A stretch of 64,000 nucleotides of DNA from Plasmodium coatneyi (Eukaryota > Apicomplexa > Aconoidasida > Haemosporida > Plasmodiidae). Each line of letters starts with the position of its first letter. The first letter of the stretch is position 1. This document shows positions 52,135 through 63,166 of this stretch, piece by piece. The stretch is from the NCBI RefSeq assembly GCF_001680005.1, contig NC_033567.1, forward strand, positions 1,364,001-1,428,000, in the 5' to 3' direction. The translations under genes were made by a program, and so were the position numbers. Below the pieces are notes generated by a model. It did not search any database. It worked only from the letters and a program-made list of their open reading frames with translations, and was not told the DNA's origin.

Positions 52135-53894
52135 TTTGTGGAAAGGGCTTTAAAGGTTAGTCAGTTGGGTGGTCTGTGGGCAGGTCACTTTGTTTGGTGA
52201 TTCGGCAGTTGCTCGTTGTTAAGTCCGCGGGTGGGATTCTGGTTTTGTTCTCGTCGTCCTTACCGCAGGGAGCTGTAACGCTATGTTTACGACCCGGAAT
52301 AGAGTTGTGAAAAAAGAGGCATTCACTATTAAAGGCAAATTGATTATATTAACTTTACGATGTTCAAAGGGAAAAAACAGAGGAAGTCAAAATGTTTTGT
52401 TCATCATTAAAATGAAACTTCAAGCAGAAGACAAGGGTCCTGTTTGCACGTGGCTACACGCGGGGGCAAGCGCGGTCAGAAGTGGGCAATAAGCGTATGG
52501 TGCGGCGTGGTCTATGTGGCAACCCTATATCTATGCATCTGTTTGGTATGTTAGTATTCGTATTCGATCCTTCCATGGAGACCATGCGGGCTCACTAATG
52601 TACCCTACTCAGGGCGTTCGCGACTTGGTATCCTTTGCCTGACAATTGGCACGTCTTCATGGTTCGCTTCTCCGACTGCTCCCACTATCGGCGTATGGCT
52701 CCGCTGCAACGATGGTGAAATGGTTACAATGTATGTATATAAACGAACAAATTATATGTATACATTTTTTTTTTTTTTTTTTTTTTTCCTTTATACAGAA
52801 CTCGATGTTCATCCTTTTGACTTATGCTTGGAACGGCAGATGTATAAACATAGTAGGAAGTTGCACAAAGGTGAACACCCCGAGGTGTTACATTTTTCAT
52901 CTCGTGTTATGTAACTCCGTGCGATTAGGTCATCTTACTTTTTAATTCAGCAAAAATAGTTTGGTTAAACATTTATTCAGAAAAAGCGACGCATTCCTTC
53001 AGTCCCCATATTTTTGCAAAGAGCTCAGTTGCTCAATGGTATACATTGCGTAAGCAGTACATTTGTATGATTTTTCTTTTCTTTTCTTTTTTTTTTTTTA
53101 CTATCTTATACAGACACGAATGAAAGCTTGCAACTGAGCTGAAATAGGTGCAACTTTTTTTTTATGCTTAGCATTTTATTTAGCCCAATTTTTCTTCAGG
53201 GCAGAAGGACCAGTCGGGTGAAATTATTCGGCATGTTAAAGGCGGTGCCCTATTTATAACTCAAAGGGAAGTCCCAAAAAGTGCGCACATAAAAGTATAC
53301 AATTGTTGCCTCTTTACATGTCCCCACTTTTTTTTTTTTTCTTCACTTTATTCCATGTGTTACCCCGCATGTCAAAACATATGTGCTTTCGCTCCTATGG
53401 ATGATCTAACAGGTGTTTAAAAAAAAAAAAAAAAACAGGCGTGTAATATATATACAATTTTTACAACGCTCAAGTAGTAACATATTTTTTTTGAATAACC
53501 TTGAAATTTTGCAAAAAAAAATTATTTTAAGGACAAAATTTCTATACATAAATAAATGTAAAATTATAAATATGGAATTTATAGCACATTTTGACATTTG
53601 TAAGGAAAAATGTAAATAACTGTATTTTTTTTTTTTTTTTTTTCTTGTGTGAATCCACGTGCAAGCACTATTTCTATAGGCTGAACTTTTGTGAGAAGAA
53701 AAATAAAAGCGCGATGTTGTTAGTAGTAATGCATAGTACGTAAAGCTGCCATGACATTTTGTGAGAGCCCCTTCTTCAACAAATGCGCCAAAGATTAAAA
53801 TAATATAACGTGTATGTAATAAGCCAGGACATACACGGCGCGCGCAGTATGCACATGTAGATGAATTTATTTAGCCAAAAGTAAACATCTTAAC
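52135..53894. other. intergenic region with DENR promoter
   Basis: About 1.76 kb. The left part should be the DENR promoter. A T24 run lies at 52766-52787 and another T-rich tract near 53076-53098. Short open segments near 52646-52945 have plausible splice signals but no phase-consistent join. An 11-bp inverted repeat at 53022/53140 is listed separately. Confidence 0.45.
53022..53140. repeat. 11-bp inverted repeat enclosing a splice-site-like tract
   Basis: AGCTCAGTTGC at 53022-53032 has a perfect reverse complement at 53130-53140, with about 97 bases between. The spacer contains a pyrimidine tract and ...TTATACAG, which resembles a 3' splice site. It could be a folded transcript or chance. 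Confidence 0.4.
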
Positions 53895-54176
53895 ATGTCG
53901 TACCTCGTTCTTCTGCAAGCAAAGAATATTTCCCCAACCCCGTACTCCATTTTTACCACTTTGAAGTTAATAAAATTGTATAACCCTTTGGTAGTAATTC
54001 TTTTCAAATTTGTCCTCCTGGCCTATAAGAAAAAGTACAACAAGAGAATAATCAAGCTGGTCTTTTCCCTCATGTACGTTTGCGCGTACATGAGTATGTA
54101 TGTCTTTGTTCGGCCTGACTTGTCCAAGTTTCGAACGCTTAATGGGTACTTAACGAAATACATGCACATTAAATAA
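53895..54176 (+). CDS. small putative membrane protein (93 residues)
   Basis: An ATG-to-TAA frame with ordered composition. It has a hydrophobic stretch at about 30-43 (NPLVVILFKFVLLAY), a basic loop YKKKYNKRI, a second hydrophobic stretch at about 55-71 (LVFSLMYVCAYMSMYVF) and a charged tail. This fits two transmembrane helices joined by a positively charged loop. There is no cleavable signal peptide. I do not recognise the family; small subunits of ER or mitochondrial membrane complexes have this look. It lies 167 bp upstream of the PUB-domain gene on the same strand. Confidence 0.55.
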   Translation: MSYLVLLQAKNISPTPYSIFTTLKLIKLYNPLVVILFKFVLLAYKKKYNKRIIKLVFSLMYVCAYMSMYVFVRPDLSKFRTLNGYLTKYMHIK

Positions 54177-54343
54177 CTCACGTGGGGGGGAGGGGACGCA
54201 CTCACGCTGAACAAGTATGCACAAGACATTTATGCGCCCATATATACACGCCGTCATACATATGTAGAAAGAATTTGTTGGACACAAATTACAAAGTTAT
54301 AAACCTCCCCCCCTGAAAGCTGCTTCACACACGCACACACAAC

Positions 54344-56155
54344 ATGAAATTTGAAGAATGCATACAGCTGTTAAGAGAAAAATTTCCACATGTCGATCCC
54401 AAACGGATTGAAGACGAAACAAAGTTATATTTGATCAAGAAAGCAGAAACATGCCACCAACAAGAGGAAAGAAATTGCCAAATAGATGACAACTCGGTGG
54501 AAGAACTGATCAGGATTTTTTATGCAGAATGTGGGGATAAAAAAGAGGAACATAATTCTTCTAAGCATAGTGCAGTCAGTTCAGAGTCGCGGGTGCATGT
54601 GGGCTTGAAAAAGGACCAACCAATCGATACAGCACATGGTAGACCACACCCCAGTAACGCAAAACTCGCGGAAAAGGATCCCACACGATCAAATCAGGCC
54701 CATGACCCAGGAATTCGAAACGTTGATAAGTTTAACCGTAGAGGGAAGGACCAATTTTTGAGGGGAACCTCTGAAGGCAGTAGCAATGAGCTAAAGAAAA
54801 CAGGAACAGGCGGAAAGAAGGGGGCGAAAAAAGCCTCGGGGGTTGATACCACAAATGGTCAGCAAGATGGGAAGGAAAAGAATAATAAAAACGGGGCAGC
54901 AAATAAGGTGAAGAATGGGGAGGAAAGTTGTAAAGCCAAGGGAGCCTCAAATAGCCAGACGAGCGACGCAGAAAAGAGGGAAGATTCCTTAACAAACGAA
55001 ACACAGAAAGAGAAAATCGCTGGAATGTGTGCGTCCCCAGTAGGGAAGGATATTTCCGAAAAGGTCAACACATTGGAAACGCCCAACTCTGCCAACACGC
55101 CCAGCGCCACCCTGTTCGAAGTGCTCTTCCGAAAGTCCCTCCTAGAAAACGACAACATAAAACGGAACATATCGTCGAAGAACTTCTACATAATAGGAGA
55201 AGACATTCTAGTGAACATTACCATCATCCTGGACCGAGTCATATCCGAGCTGATTAATCATTATAGAGTGAAAAAAATGGTCCCAAGTGAACAGGAACAA
55301 CATTTCGAAAATTTCTTCAAAGTTCTATACAAATTATTGAGCAATATAAGTTACAATTCGAAGGAGGAAAAATATAAAATTATAAAATTCAGTAACAGTC
55401 AAATTAAAACGTCTTTTTTAACAAATTGTGAAATTTTTAATTTAACAAAATTGTTATTTGAGATATTAAATTTTAATACGAGTAGTAACAGGGTGGGTGT
55501 TTCCCTTCCGAGTGAAGAGTCCAATGAAAGACCCGAACAAATGGGAGAAGATATCGCGTCATCACCTTACTATGTAGACATGATCTGGAAATTTGAAAAC
55601 CCCTTTAGCGACAAAGAGTCCATACTGTTCGAATTTGTGCTGACCTCCGTCAATATAATCATGACTATGATAAATAAGAAAGTCCCAAGCATCCGAATGA
55701 GTCAGGAAAAAATATTTCCATTGGATGGAAAAACAGAACAAAGACTATCACAACAAAGTGAAATTTCGAAAAAGTACTTTGAAGACCCGAAGAAGTATCT
55801 GGAAAAATTATCAAATAATATTTCCCCCATAAATAACAAACTGCTAATTATTAATGAGAAGAACAAACAAGAACAGCAGGCCTTGAGTGACATTCGTAAA
55901 TTGCACAATGAGAAATATGCCGTACATAAAAATTATGCAAACGGTAGTATTACATGTGGGAAGAACGCACATGGCGCATCCAGCCGAAACAACACATCCG
56001 CAGAGGGAACGATGTACAGTTTGAGTGGAAAAAAAATAAATAATTCTACAGATAATCGTTATTGTAGTAACAATGAATTGGGGAATAAAAATAGCTTACA
56101 GAAGGGCACCAAAAAGATAAAGCATTTCTTCAAAAATTTATTTAAAAAAGGGTGA
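54344..56155 (+). CDS. PUB-domain protein (p97/Cdc48-adaptor-like)
   Basis: A single-exon frame of 603 residues. Residues 1-35 (CIQLLREKFPHVDPKRIEDE) look like a short CUE-type helix bundle, which binds ubiquitin in other proteins, but this is weak. A lysine/asparagine/glycine-rich spacer fills about 70-240. Residues about 325-380, with KLLSNISYNSKEEKYKIIKF and LTKLLFEILNF, match the PUB/PUG fold of PNGase and UBX proteins, where it grips the C-terminal tail of p97/Cdc48. Hydrophobic-helical sequence follows around 415-445, and the protein ends in the basic helix KHFFKNLFKKG. It is probably a Cdc48 cofactor in ubiquitin-dependent protein handling; this role is inferred from the one domain. 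Confidence 0.7.
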   Translation: MKFEECIQLLREKFPHVDPKRIEDETKLYLIKKAETCHQQEERNCQIDDNSVEELIRIFYAECGDKKEEHNSSKHSAVSSESRVHVGLKKDQPIDTAHGRPHPSNAKLAEKDPTRSNQAHDPGIRNVDKFNRRGKDQFLRGTSEGSSNELKKTGTGGKKGAKKASGVDTTNGQQDGKEKNNKNGAANKVKNGEESCKAKGASNSQTSDAEKREDSLTNETQKEKIAGMCASPVGKDISEKVNTLETPNSANTPSATLFEVLFRKSLLENDNIKRNISSKNFYIIGEDILVNITIILDRVISELINHYRVKKMVPSEQEQHFENFFKVLYKLLSNISYNSKEEKYKIIKFSNSQIKTSFLTNCEIFNLTKLLFEILNFNTSSNRVGVSLPSEESNERPEQMGEDIASSPYYVDMIWKFENPFSDKESILFEFVLTSVNIIMTMINKKVPSIRMSQEKIFPLDGKTEQRLSQQSEISKKYFEDPKKYLEKLSNNISPINNKLLIINEKNKQEQQALSDIRKLHNEKYAVHKNYANGSITCGKNAHGASSRNNTSAEGTMYSLSGKKINNSTDNRYCSNNELGNKNSLQKGTKKIKHFFKNLFKKG

Positions 56156-59100
56156 CACGTTTCAGCCGTTTATTGCGACGGAAGGTTTTTCACCAAGGAA
56201 CAATGCGTTTTTCGTTTTTCTTTTTTTGTATGCACAATGGTGTACGTATGGACAGACAATATCTGCAGTCATTGCACGTGTTGTGTGCAAAATTTGGTTT
56301 TACCTTTTTAGGAAATTGCATTTGGTTTTTTAACGTCAAATAGGGTAATTACGTACATATCGTACTTTCCTTTTTTTTTTTTTTTTTTTTTTTGGCTGTT
56401 TATGCTTATGATCTTTTCTATTTAGCTAGCTATATTTCTGCCAATGTTTATGGCTGTCCGAGGAATGGGCCCTTAAGCAGACCTCCTCATATGGTTGTTT
56501 TTTCGTCTGTAGTCATATCCGCTAAAACCTTTTCATCTTTGTCCGCACATTCAAATTATCATAACATGGCGACAATTGCGTGAAGAAATGGGAAAAGTTC
56601 CTTCAACGTAGGGAGCACTGTCGGTGGTGAGTTTTTAACATCGCAGGGATTGTTTCAAACAAACATATAAACGCATGCGTGTATAAGCGTGCAAAGACGT
56701 ATATTTGGAAGGTGCAAACGGGGATGATTTCTTCTTCGGGTTGATCTCCCCCGTCTGAGAATTCAAATTGTTTCAGCCATTTTTTATTATAACTTTATTC
56801 ATGCAAAACGTTTTAACATATAACTAGAGGCTTACATCCACCTCGTATCATATGGGGGAAAGACAATTTCGCTTAAAACAAATGCAAAATAATTGTCATA
56901 AGCGGATAGGGAGGGAACTTTCCCCTGTTGTATATGAGCTTTATGAAAGAGTACGCTAATAAAAATGGCAATTCTTACAGTGCTTCGCCATTATATAGAT
57001 GATTGCCACAAAGGTATTTCGTTTTTACCTACACGATGTGATGAGCCTATGGAATGACGTTATATTATCATGCGAACAGGCGTGCCTACCTACCACTATG
57101 TTGTGATGCCTTACTGAGTATGAAAACCCTGGACAGAGTGACCATTAGAGAACCTTCTTTTACATACAGTTAGAATAACCAAATTGGAAGGGGAAAAAAA
57201 AAATTCACCTTTTTATGCCTATATAAAGCCATGATAAATACCCACATATTGGGTTAAATTAGTGGCAAACGGGAACCACTTTTTATTATATTTATTCTTT
57301 CTTAACCTTGTATTACGAGGTGACAAAATATAAAGAACACGCCAGTCCTGGGAAACTTTATTTTTTATACTCCAAAAAGATTCGACCAATTAGGCGATTA
57401 TTCCATTAGGCGTGAAAAACGGGTTGGCAAAAAAAAGGGAAGGAAAAATAAGCAGTAAAAAAAGCGGGTAATGGGAGAAAGGGCGAAAAATGGGGGCGCA
57501 AATGAACGCTCATCACTCTGCTTTAAAAATGTAAATAATGTAATATGCATATTTTGTACATGCGTTTATTATTCATTCTTGTGCGCATAGGGATATATAC
57601 ATGTATTATATAATAATAACGTAATTCATTGCCTTCTAAATTTTTAAACTTATAAAAGGTGGCTTTGCCCCTTGGCAACTTCCCCGTATTATATTATGTA
57701 TGTGCTTCTTCTACGCGGCGCTTCCGGGGTGCCTCCATTTCCCGGCCCTGCTTTCGTTCAATGCGCCCTGTACTTAGTAATATAATACGCGGCATGTTCG
57801 TATCGCATTATTTTGTATTGTTATGCATAGCACTATACTGCGTCGTGACATCATAGCATCACTACGTACATCGATTCCTGTATGTATACTACGGTAGCAC
57901 CTACGTTTGTCCTTCGCAGGGTATATTATATGATACTATATTTGCCCGCTCGTAGAATTTAATTATGGGAAAGGAGAAGCGAAAAAAATAATTTCGAACC
58001 GGAAAAAAAAACGTTAAAAAAAAAAAACAAAACAGAAAAAAAACCAAAAAAAGCAAACCCCCCCAAAAAAAAAACAAATAAAACAAAACGGAAACAAAAC
58101 CAAACAAAATAAAAAAAAAGAATTTTCTTTGTGAAAACAGTTAAATTCGTTTTTTACTGCAAATTTTCTGGTATTTTTAAAAGCATTTATGTTTCATTTT
58201 TTTGTTACTTTCAAAATATTTTTTAATATTAGTTTCTGATATATATGTATATATGCATACATACGTACTTACATGTACATACTTAATGTTTTGCTGAAGG
58301 GAAATGAGTACAAAAGAGTTTACTTAGCGCAAATTTACAGAAATAGGCGCAACGTATATGCATAACAGACATGCGTGGGTATCATATATGCGTAGTTCGC
58401 ACATGGATGCATCCGCATGGGAAATTTATGCCTAGTTTATAAGATCTTGCGCCAACATACGTAAGCATATGCTTATGTGAATACCCCTGCCGTGTACATT
58501 CACGTACTTCGAGCGCGTCGCGTATATTTATTTATATACTATGGTTTATTCATATAATACAATACATACGTTACATACGTACTTACTTTACGTGCGTATG
58601 CCTACTCCTGCGTGCTTATGCTATAGCCGAAGAACAAAATTGCCAGAGCAGAGAGTACTTTAGCACAGAAATTAAGCTTAAAGAATTAAGAATTAAATAG
58701 TGAAAATTAAGGACATATAAATTCAAAGCAACTGCATATTCATTTTGCGTTTTTTCTCACCCTTTTATTTTATTCTATTTTTTATTGTCCTCCCTGAGAA
58801 GTCTATTGGCCTTTATATACCTATTTTACCATCCATGTTGTTATGCATATATGCTGAAGTTGCATGCATAATAGTTTTATATATAAATGTATGTGAAAAG
58901 TAGCACAAAAATTGAGCACACGTGCCTGTTTTATTCGTTTGCGGGAACGCGCTTTTTACCTTACTGCTTGTGCGTAACTATTTGTATGCAAACGCGTAAT
59001 TGTTTTAAAGCTGTTATGCTAATATAGCACATTTACATGTGCATATTGCGTATGCATACTTACACGTGTACATACTTGCCTACGTGCCTGTACATTGCAC

Positions 59101-59766
59101 TCGCATTTATAAGGAGGAAAAAGGAAAGGCATGCATATACCATTTTATTAGAAGCACGTAACGGGAGATACCTTTAAAACGCTCCAGATCAGCGCGTGTT
59201 TGTACAAGGGCACCAACGTACACGAACAGGAGTACATACCAACATTCGCATTTACGCATATATATATTTCTCACACACGTACGAAATAAGGTGCGTTTAC
59301 TGACAAAAGCACCCCTGTGGTTCATAACAAAATCTGCCTTGGGAAATCTCAGTTGTGATTGTGAAAACAATTTGACTTGAAAAAAGCCACGTGTTCGTGT
59401 TTTAAGTGATTTTTCTCCAAAGGGGTAATACAGCAGAAGGTACAAAGTTGAGTGAGCAGATAATCGTGCATATAGAGAAGAATACACAAAAGAAATGTGA
59501 GGGAAAATAATAATCTTCTGCAACGCGAAAGATCAAACGTGCCAGCGTATCAACGTGAATATAGCACTTTACCAAAAAATTTCGTGACCCACTATCTAAG
59601 GGAAAATCACTAACCATATGAAATAACAAGATTATTGTTTTTTAAAAATAAAGCATCTTTGTTTCGTATTAACCCCCCCTTTGTTTTTGATCACTCTGTA
59701 ATTAAAGGAGACTCCCATTCTTCCACCCATATAATGATATATACAGACAAAAACAGATACATATAG

Positions 59767-59797
<31 letters not shown>

Positions 59798-59871
59798 TTT
59801 GTTTATACAAATATATACCCCCCCTCGAAAGTCCACTAAATAGGCACCTTCTTAATTACTTCATTTCGAAA
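56156..59871. promoter_or_regulatory. long intergenic region upstream of the BMT5-like gene
   Basis: About 3.7 kb. The right half (58200-59800) is rich in TACATACGTAC-type alternating purine-pyrimidine tracts and ends with a TA dinucleotide run near 59768-59793. This suggests a long 5' UTR and promoter for the downstream gene. C-rich and A-rich runs lie at 58005-58080. The longest open frame, 59107-59523 on the minus strand, shows no domain or compositional sign of coding. Confidence 0.45.
59768..59793. repeat. TA dinucleotide microsatellite
   Basis: About 13 tandem AT/TA units, some 80 bp upstream of the start codon at 59872. Confidence 0.9.
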
Positions 59872-62800
59872 ATGGTAAGAACGGCAACTTAGACCCACCG
59901 GTGCGTTTCGCACATCTGCGTTATAATGTGCCCTTTTTTTCATTTAAAAAAATGGCCCTAAATCAGCCAGATGAGCTGATGACGAACGTTCCTCATTGTT
60001 CACCATTCATCTTGCGCATATCATTTTGTACTTCCCGTTTCTTTAGAGAATCCTCCTTTTCGGTGACGAGAACTTCAGCTTCTGCAACGGCTTTTTAGCC
60101 GAACACGATGACGACATTGTTGAAGTTTGTAGTTGTTTAAAAGAAAATGAATTAAAACAAGAAAGTAAGAATAACATTCAGGCACTTAGCAAAAATGTGA
60201 TTATCCACTATGGTATTAACCCAGTTCAGTTAAAGTCTAAATTTCCTCCGAATACGTTTGATGAGTTATATTATATTTTACCCGGGTTGTCATTTCACGG
60301 ACATCCAGATTTTATCGATCCACAAACAGAGATGTTTAAGTTACGTTTAAATTTATTTTGTTTTAGTTTTTTAAAAAGTAGTAAAAATATAATTAAACCG
60401 GATGGTTATGTGTATATATTATTCCCTGATGAATCGGCTGCGCGGATTGCCAGTGCCGTGCCTGTGACTGAGGGAAAGGTCGACGGCACGAATCATAATA
60501 ATGACACCGAAAAGAGCAATCAAAACAATGACGAAAACGACAATGCCGAAGGAAACAGTAACCTTAACAGTAATGAAAACGACGCAGTGGGGGAGGGAGT
60601 TGGAGACGCTTCTAACGCTAAGAAGCACGGTCTGCCCTTTCTGCCCATAGAACCGAAAAAGTTAGCAAGATTTTGTAACGTCATGAGGGAATACAGTAAA
60701 GATTACAATTTAAACCTTGCCATGCATGAGAATTGGCTACCCGTCCTGTTCAACATGCCAATTGTGAACGAACTGCCCGAATGGGTAAAGACGTGTAAGT
60801 ACTACTGTTTCAAGATGACTGAGTTGCCAGTCAATAAGAATAAAAATAGCCGAGGGGGTGGAAACGCAGCTAACAACAATATCGAAGCTGCAGGAAACAT
60901 GATCAGTGAACAGAACCAAGACGATCACAACGAAAATAAGGATGAAGAAAGTGGAGACAAAAAAGGGGAGGGAAAAAATGACGAAGAGAAGAGACAAGAT
61001 GGAGAAGAAAACAACGATAACAATAACAGTAGTATTAATAATGCCAATGTGCAGGGTAATGAAAATACAGGGAACAACGCAGAAAATGAGCAAAACAAAG
61101 AAAAGGAAGACGACCCTGATGAATACAATGTTCTGAAAATACCCCCCCAAGTGTTTGATTACCCCATTGAAAAACTGGGACATGTAAATGAATGCTTCTT
61201 GTTTAAACTCTACTCAGTAAACAGCAAAAGCGTCCTTATTTCGAGACTAACCCTCAAGTACGATCCAAGAATTTCAGGATGGAAAGGAGACAACAAAATT
61301 AAGAAGGACATGCTTAACATGAATATGTCCATGAATATGGGAAACCTAAATATGAACAACATGAACATGAACAATATGAACATGATGAAAAATATGAACA
61401 ACTTAATGAATATGAATAAATTTAAAGGAGGAAAATACAAAAATAAACAACCGAAAAATGACTTCCAACAACAGTATAAAAATAACTTAATGCAAAATAA
61501 TATGAATTATTCATTAAATAAAAAGGGAAACATGAATCTCCCTCCACCTCCTCCAAATAATTTGAGCATCCAACCGAACAGTGTCAACCTGCCCAATCAG
61601 AATATGAATTATAAACAGAATAATTTTCCATTTGTTAATAATTTTAAAGGAATGCCAAACAATTTATCTCAAAATGTGCAAAACAGTATGACCAACATTC
61701 CCATGAATGTCAATCCCAACCTCTCCAACAACATGATGAACCCCTACCTCAATGGTGCCTTCAACAACAACTTCAGGAACAACATGTACCAGCAAAACAT
61801 CCCCATGCCCCCCCCCATGGGAAACTTCAACAAAAAGTAAGATACGAGCCGGCACGCACAGCATATGCGGTGGTCCTGTAGGCAGATCGACGGACCATAA
61901 AGTGCTTCTTTCCAACCTGTTAACCGCTAACACGTGGACATCCCGAATGAAGTGCCGTTACGAGTACATAGTCTCATTGACACGATAAATGAGGAAATGG
62001 GCGTAACAGAAACGCTTCCCATGCGCTTCCTCCACGGGCAAACTTCTTCTCACGCATACCTTGCATTTTTTTTTTTTTTCCCCTTATTTTTTATTACAGA
62101 ATGTACCAAGGCCACAACATGAACATAAAGAGAAAAAACGACATGTACAACTGCGACAGTATGGAGAAGAGCTACGACAACTACATCATGAAGGTAAAAT
62201 AGATGATGAAATGCGTTTGTGCGTGTTAGCTCTCACCCTTGGTTTAGTGAACCCGCGTTGTAAATTCTATCATCGCTCCAACGTGCTATGCGTTTGCTTC
62301 ACTCATCCTGGTATCTTCACTTCATCCCCCTCCCCGCAGGAGAACTACAAATCAGACGATGACAACAGTAATAATTACGCTTCGCCATTTTAATATGCGC
62401 GAAATATTTGTGCCTACGTGACGGGACTAATTTTTTTGTGCACATATAACTGCGTGTGCATTTGAGCGTCCCAACATGTCCGTTAGTACCTCCACATGCC
62501 AACCATGTCGTGTGCGAGGAAATAAATTACGTCAACTGAACAATGGAAAACTAGCCAAATTAAGACAAATGGGAATGAGAAAGAGACTTTTTTTTTGAAA
62601 TGCGCGAATCGCATTCAGTAACAGAGCAAAAAGGAAAAAAAAAAGAAAAAATTACAACCCCATATAAAATATATGACAATTGTTAAAAAAGTTTCCAAAG
62701 AAATGCCAGCCGCATGTTAAGAGAATGATTGAGCTTGACCACCCATATGCACATGCCCATGTGTGCATTCGTATGCGCCATGTGTACATTTGTGCGAAAC

Positions 62801-63166
62801 TGTTTTGCTTCTCAGATATGAACAACGTCAATGCGTGTAACGATGACTACGACCTAGATCAGTGCGACTACAATGAGGGTAACGTAAAGAACATGCAGAA
62901 CAAAAATGCAGAGGATGCTGATTATTACTTGTAATAAACGAAAAATGAGAAAAAAAAAAAAAAAAAAAATCCGCCGCAATGTATACAACTTGTGCATGAT
63001 GAAGTGACCAGCGTGTGGCACTGTAAATGTAAAGCTCGACAAAATGATGACAAAAAAAATGACCCTCTCATAAATTATTTTTAAAAATGCACATCTTTTT
63101 TTCTTCCCGTTTTTCACCAGCATGAAACAAAGATCAAGAGAACAGAACCATTATGGTACATACTAG
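59872..63166 (+). CDS. BMT5-like (DUF2431) domain protein, six exons, ATG-only first coding exon
   Basis: Proposed exons: 59872-59874 (the ATG alone), 60047-61836, 62100-62193, 62340-62367, 62816-62930 and 63121-63166, with all phases consistent, for about 691 residues. After the ATG the protein continues RILLFGDENFSFCNGFLAE, the nucleotide-binding start of the BMT5-like Rossmann domain. FDELYYILPGLSFHG, MFKLRLNLFCFSFLKSS and PDGYVYILFPDE follow. In yeast, Bmt5 methylates uridine of 25S rRNA. A D/N-rich insert interrupts the domain. The remainder is rich in NMN repeats with proline clusters and ends RSREQNHYGTY, an RNA-binding-protein type of tail. If the donor at 62368 is not used, translation stops at 62393; if that at 62931 is not used, it stops at 62933. 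Methyltransferase activity is an inference. Confidence 0.75.

Noticed and set aside
52646..52945. Short open pieces with a plausible acceptor at about 52797
   Set aside because: No donor/acceptor pair joined them in frame without a stop codon.
57030..57122. C/D-box snoRNA-like pair (GTGATGA and CTGA about 75 bp apart)
   Set aside because: The terminal stem is poor and the internal boxes are misplaced, so it is not distinguishable from chance.
59107..59523. 138-codon open frame on the minus strand in the long intergenic region
   Set aside because: No domain, no ordered composition and no neighbours in phase; it is probably chance or an upstream-leader reading.
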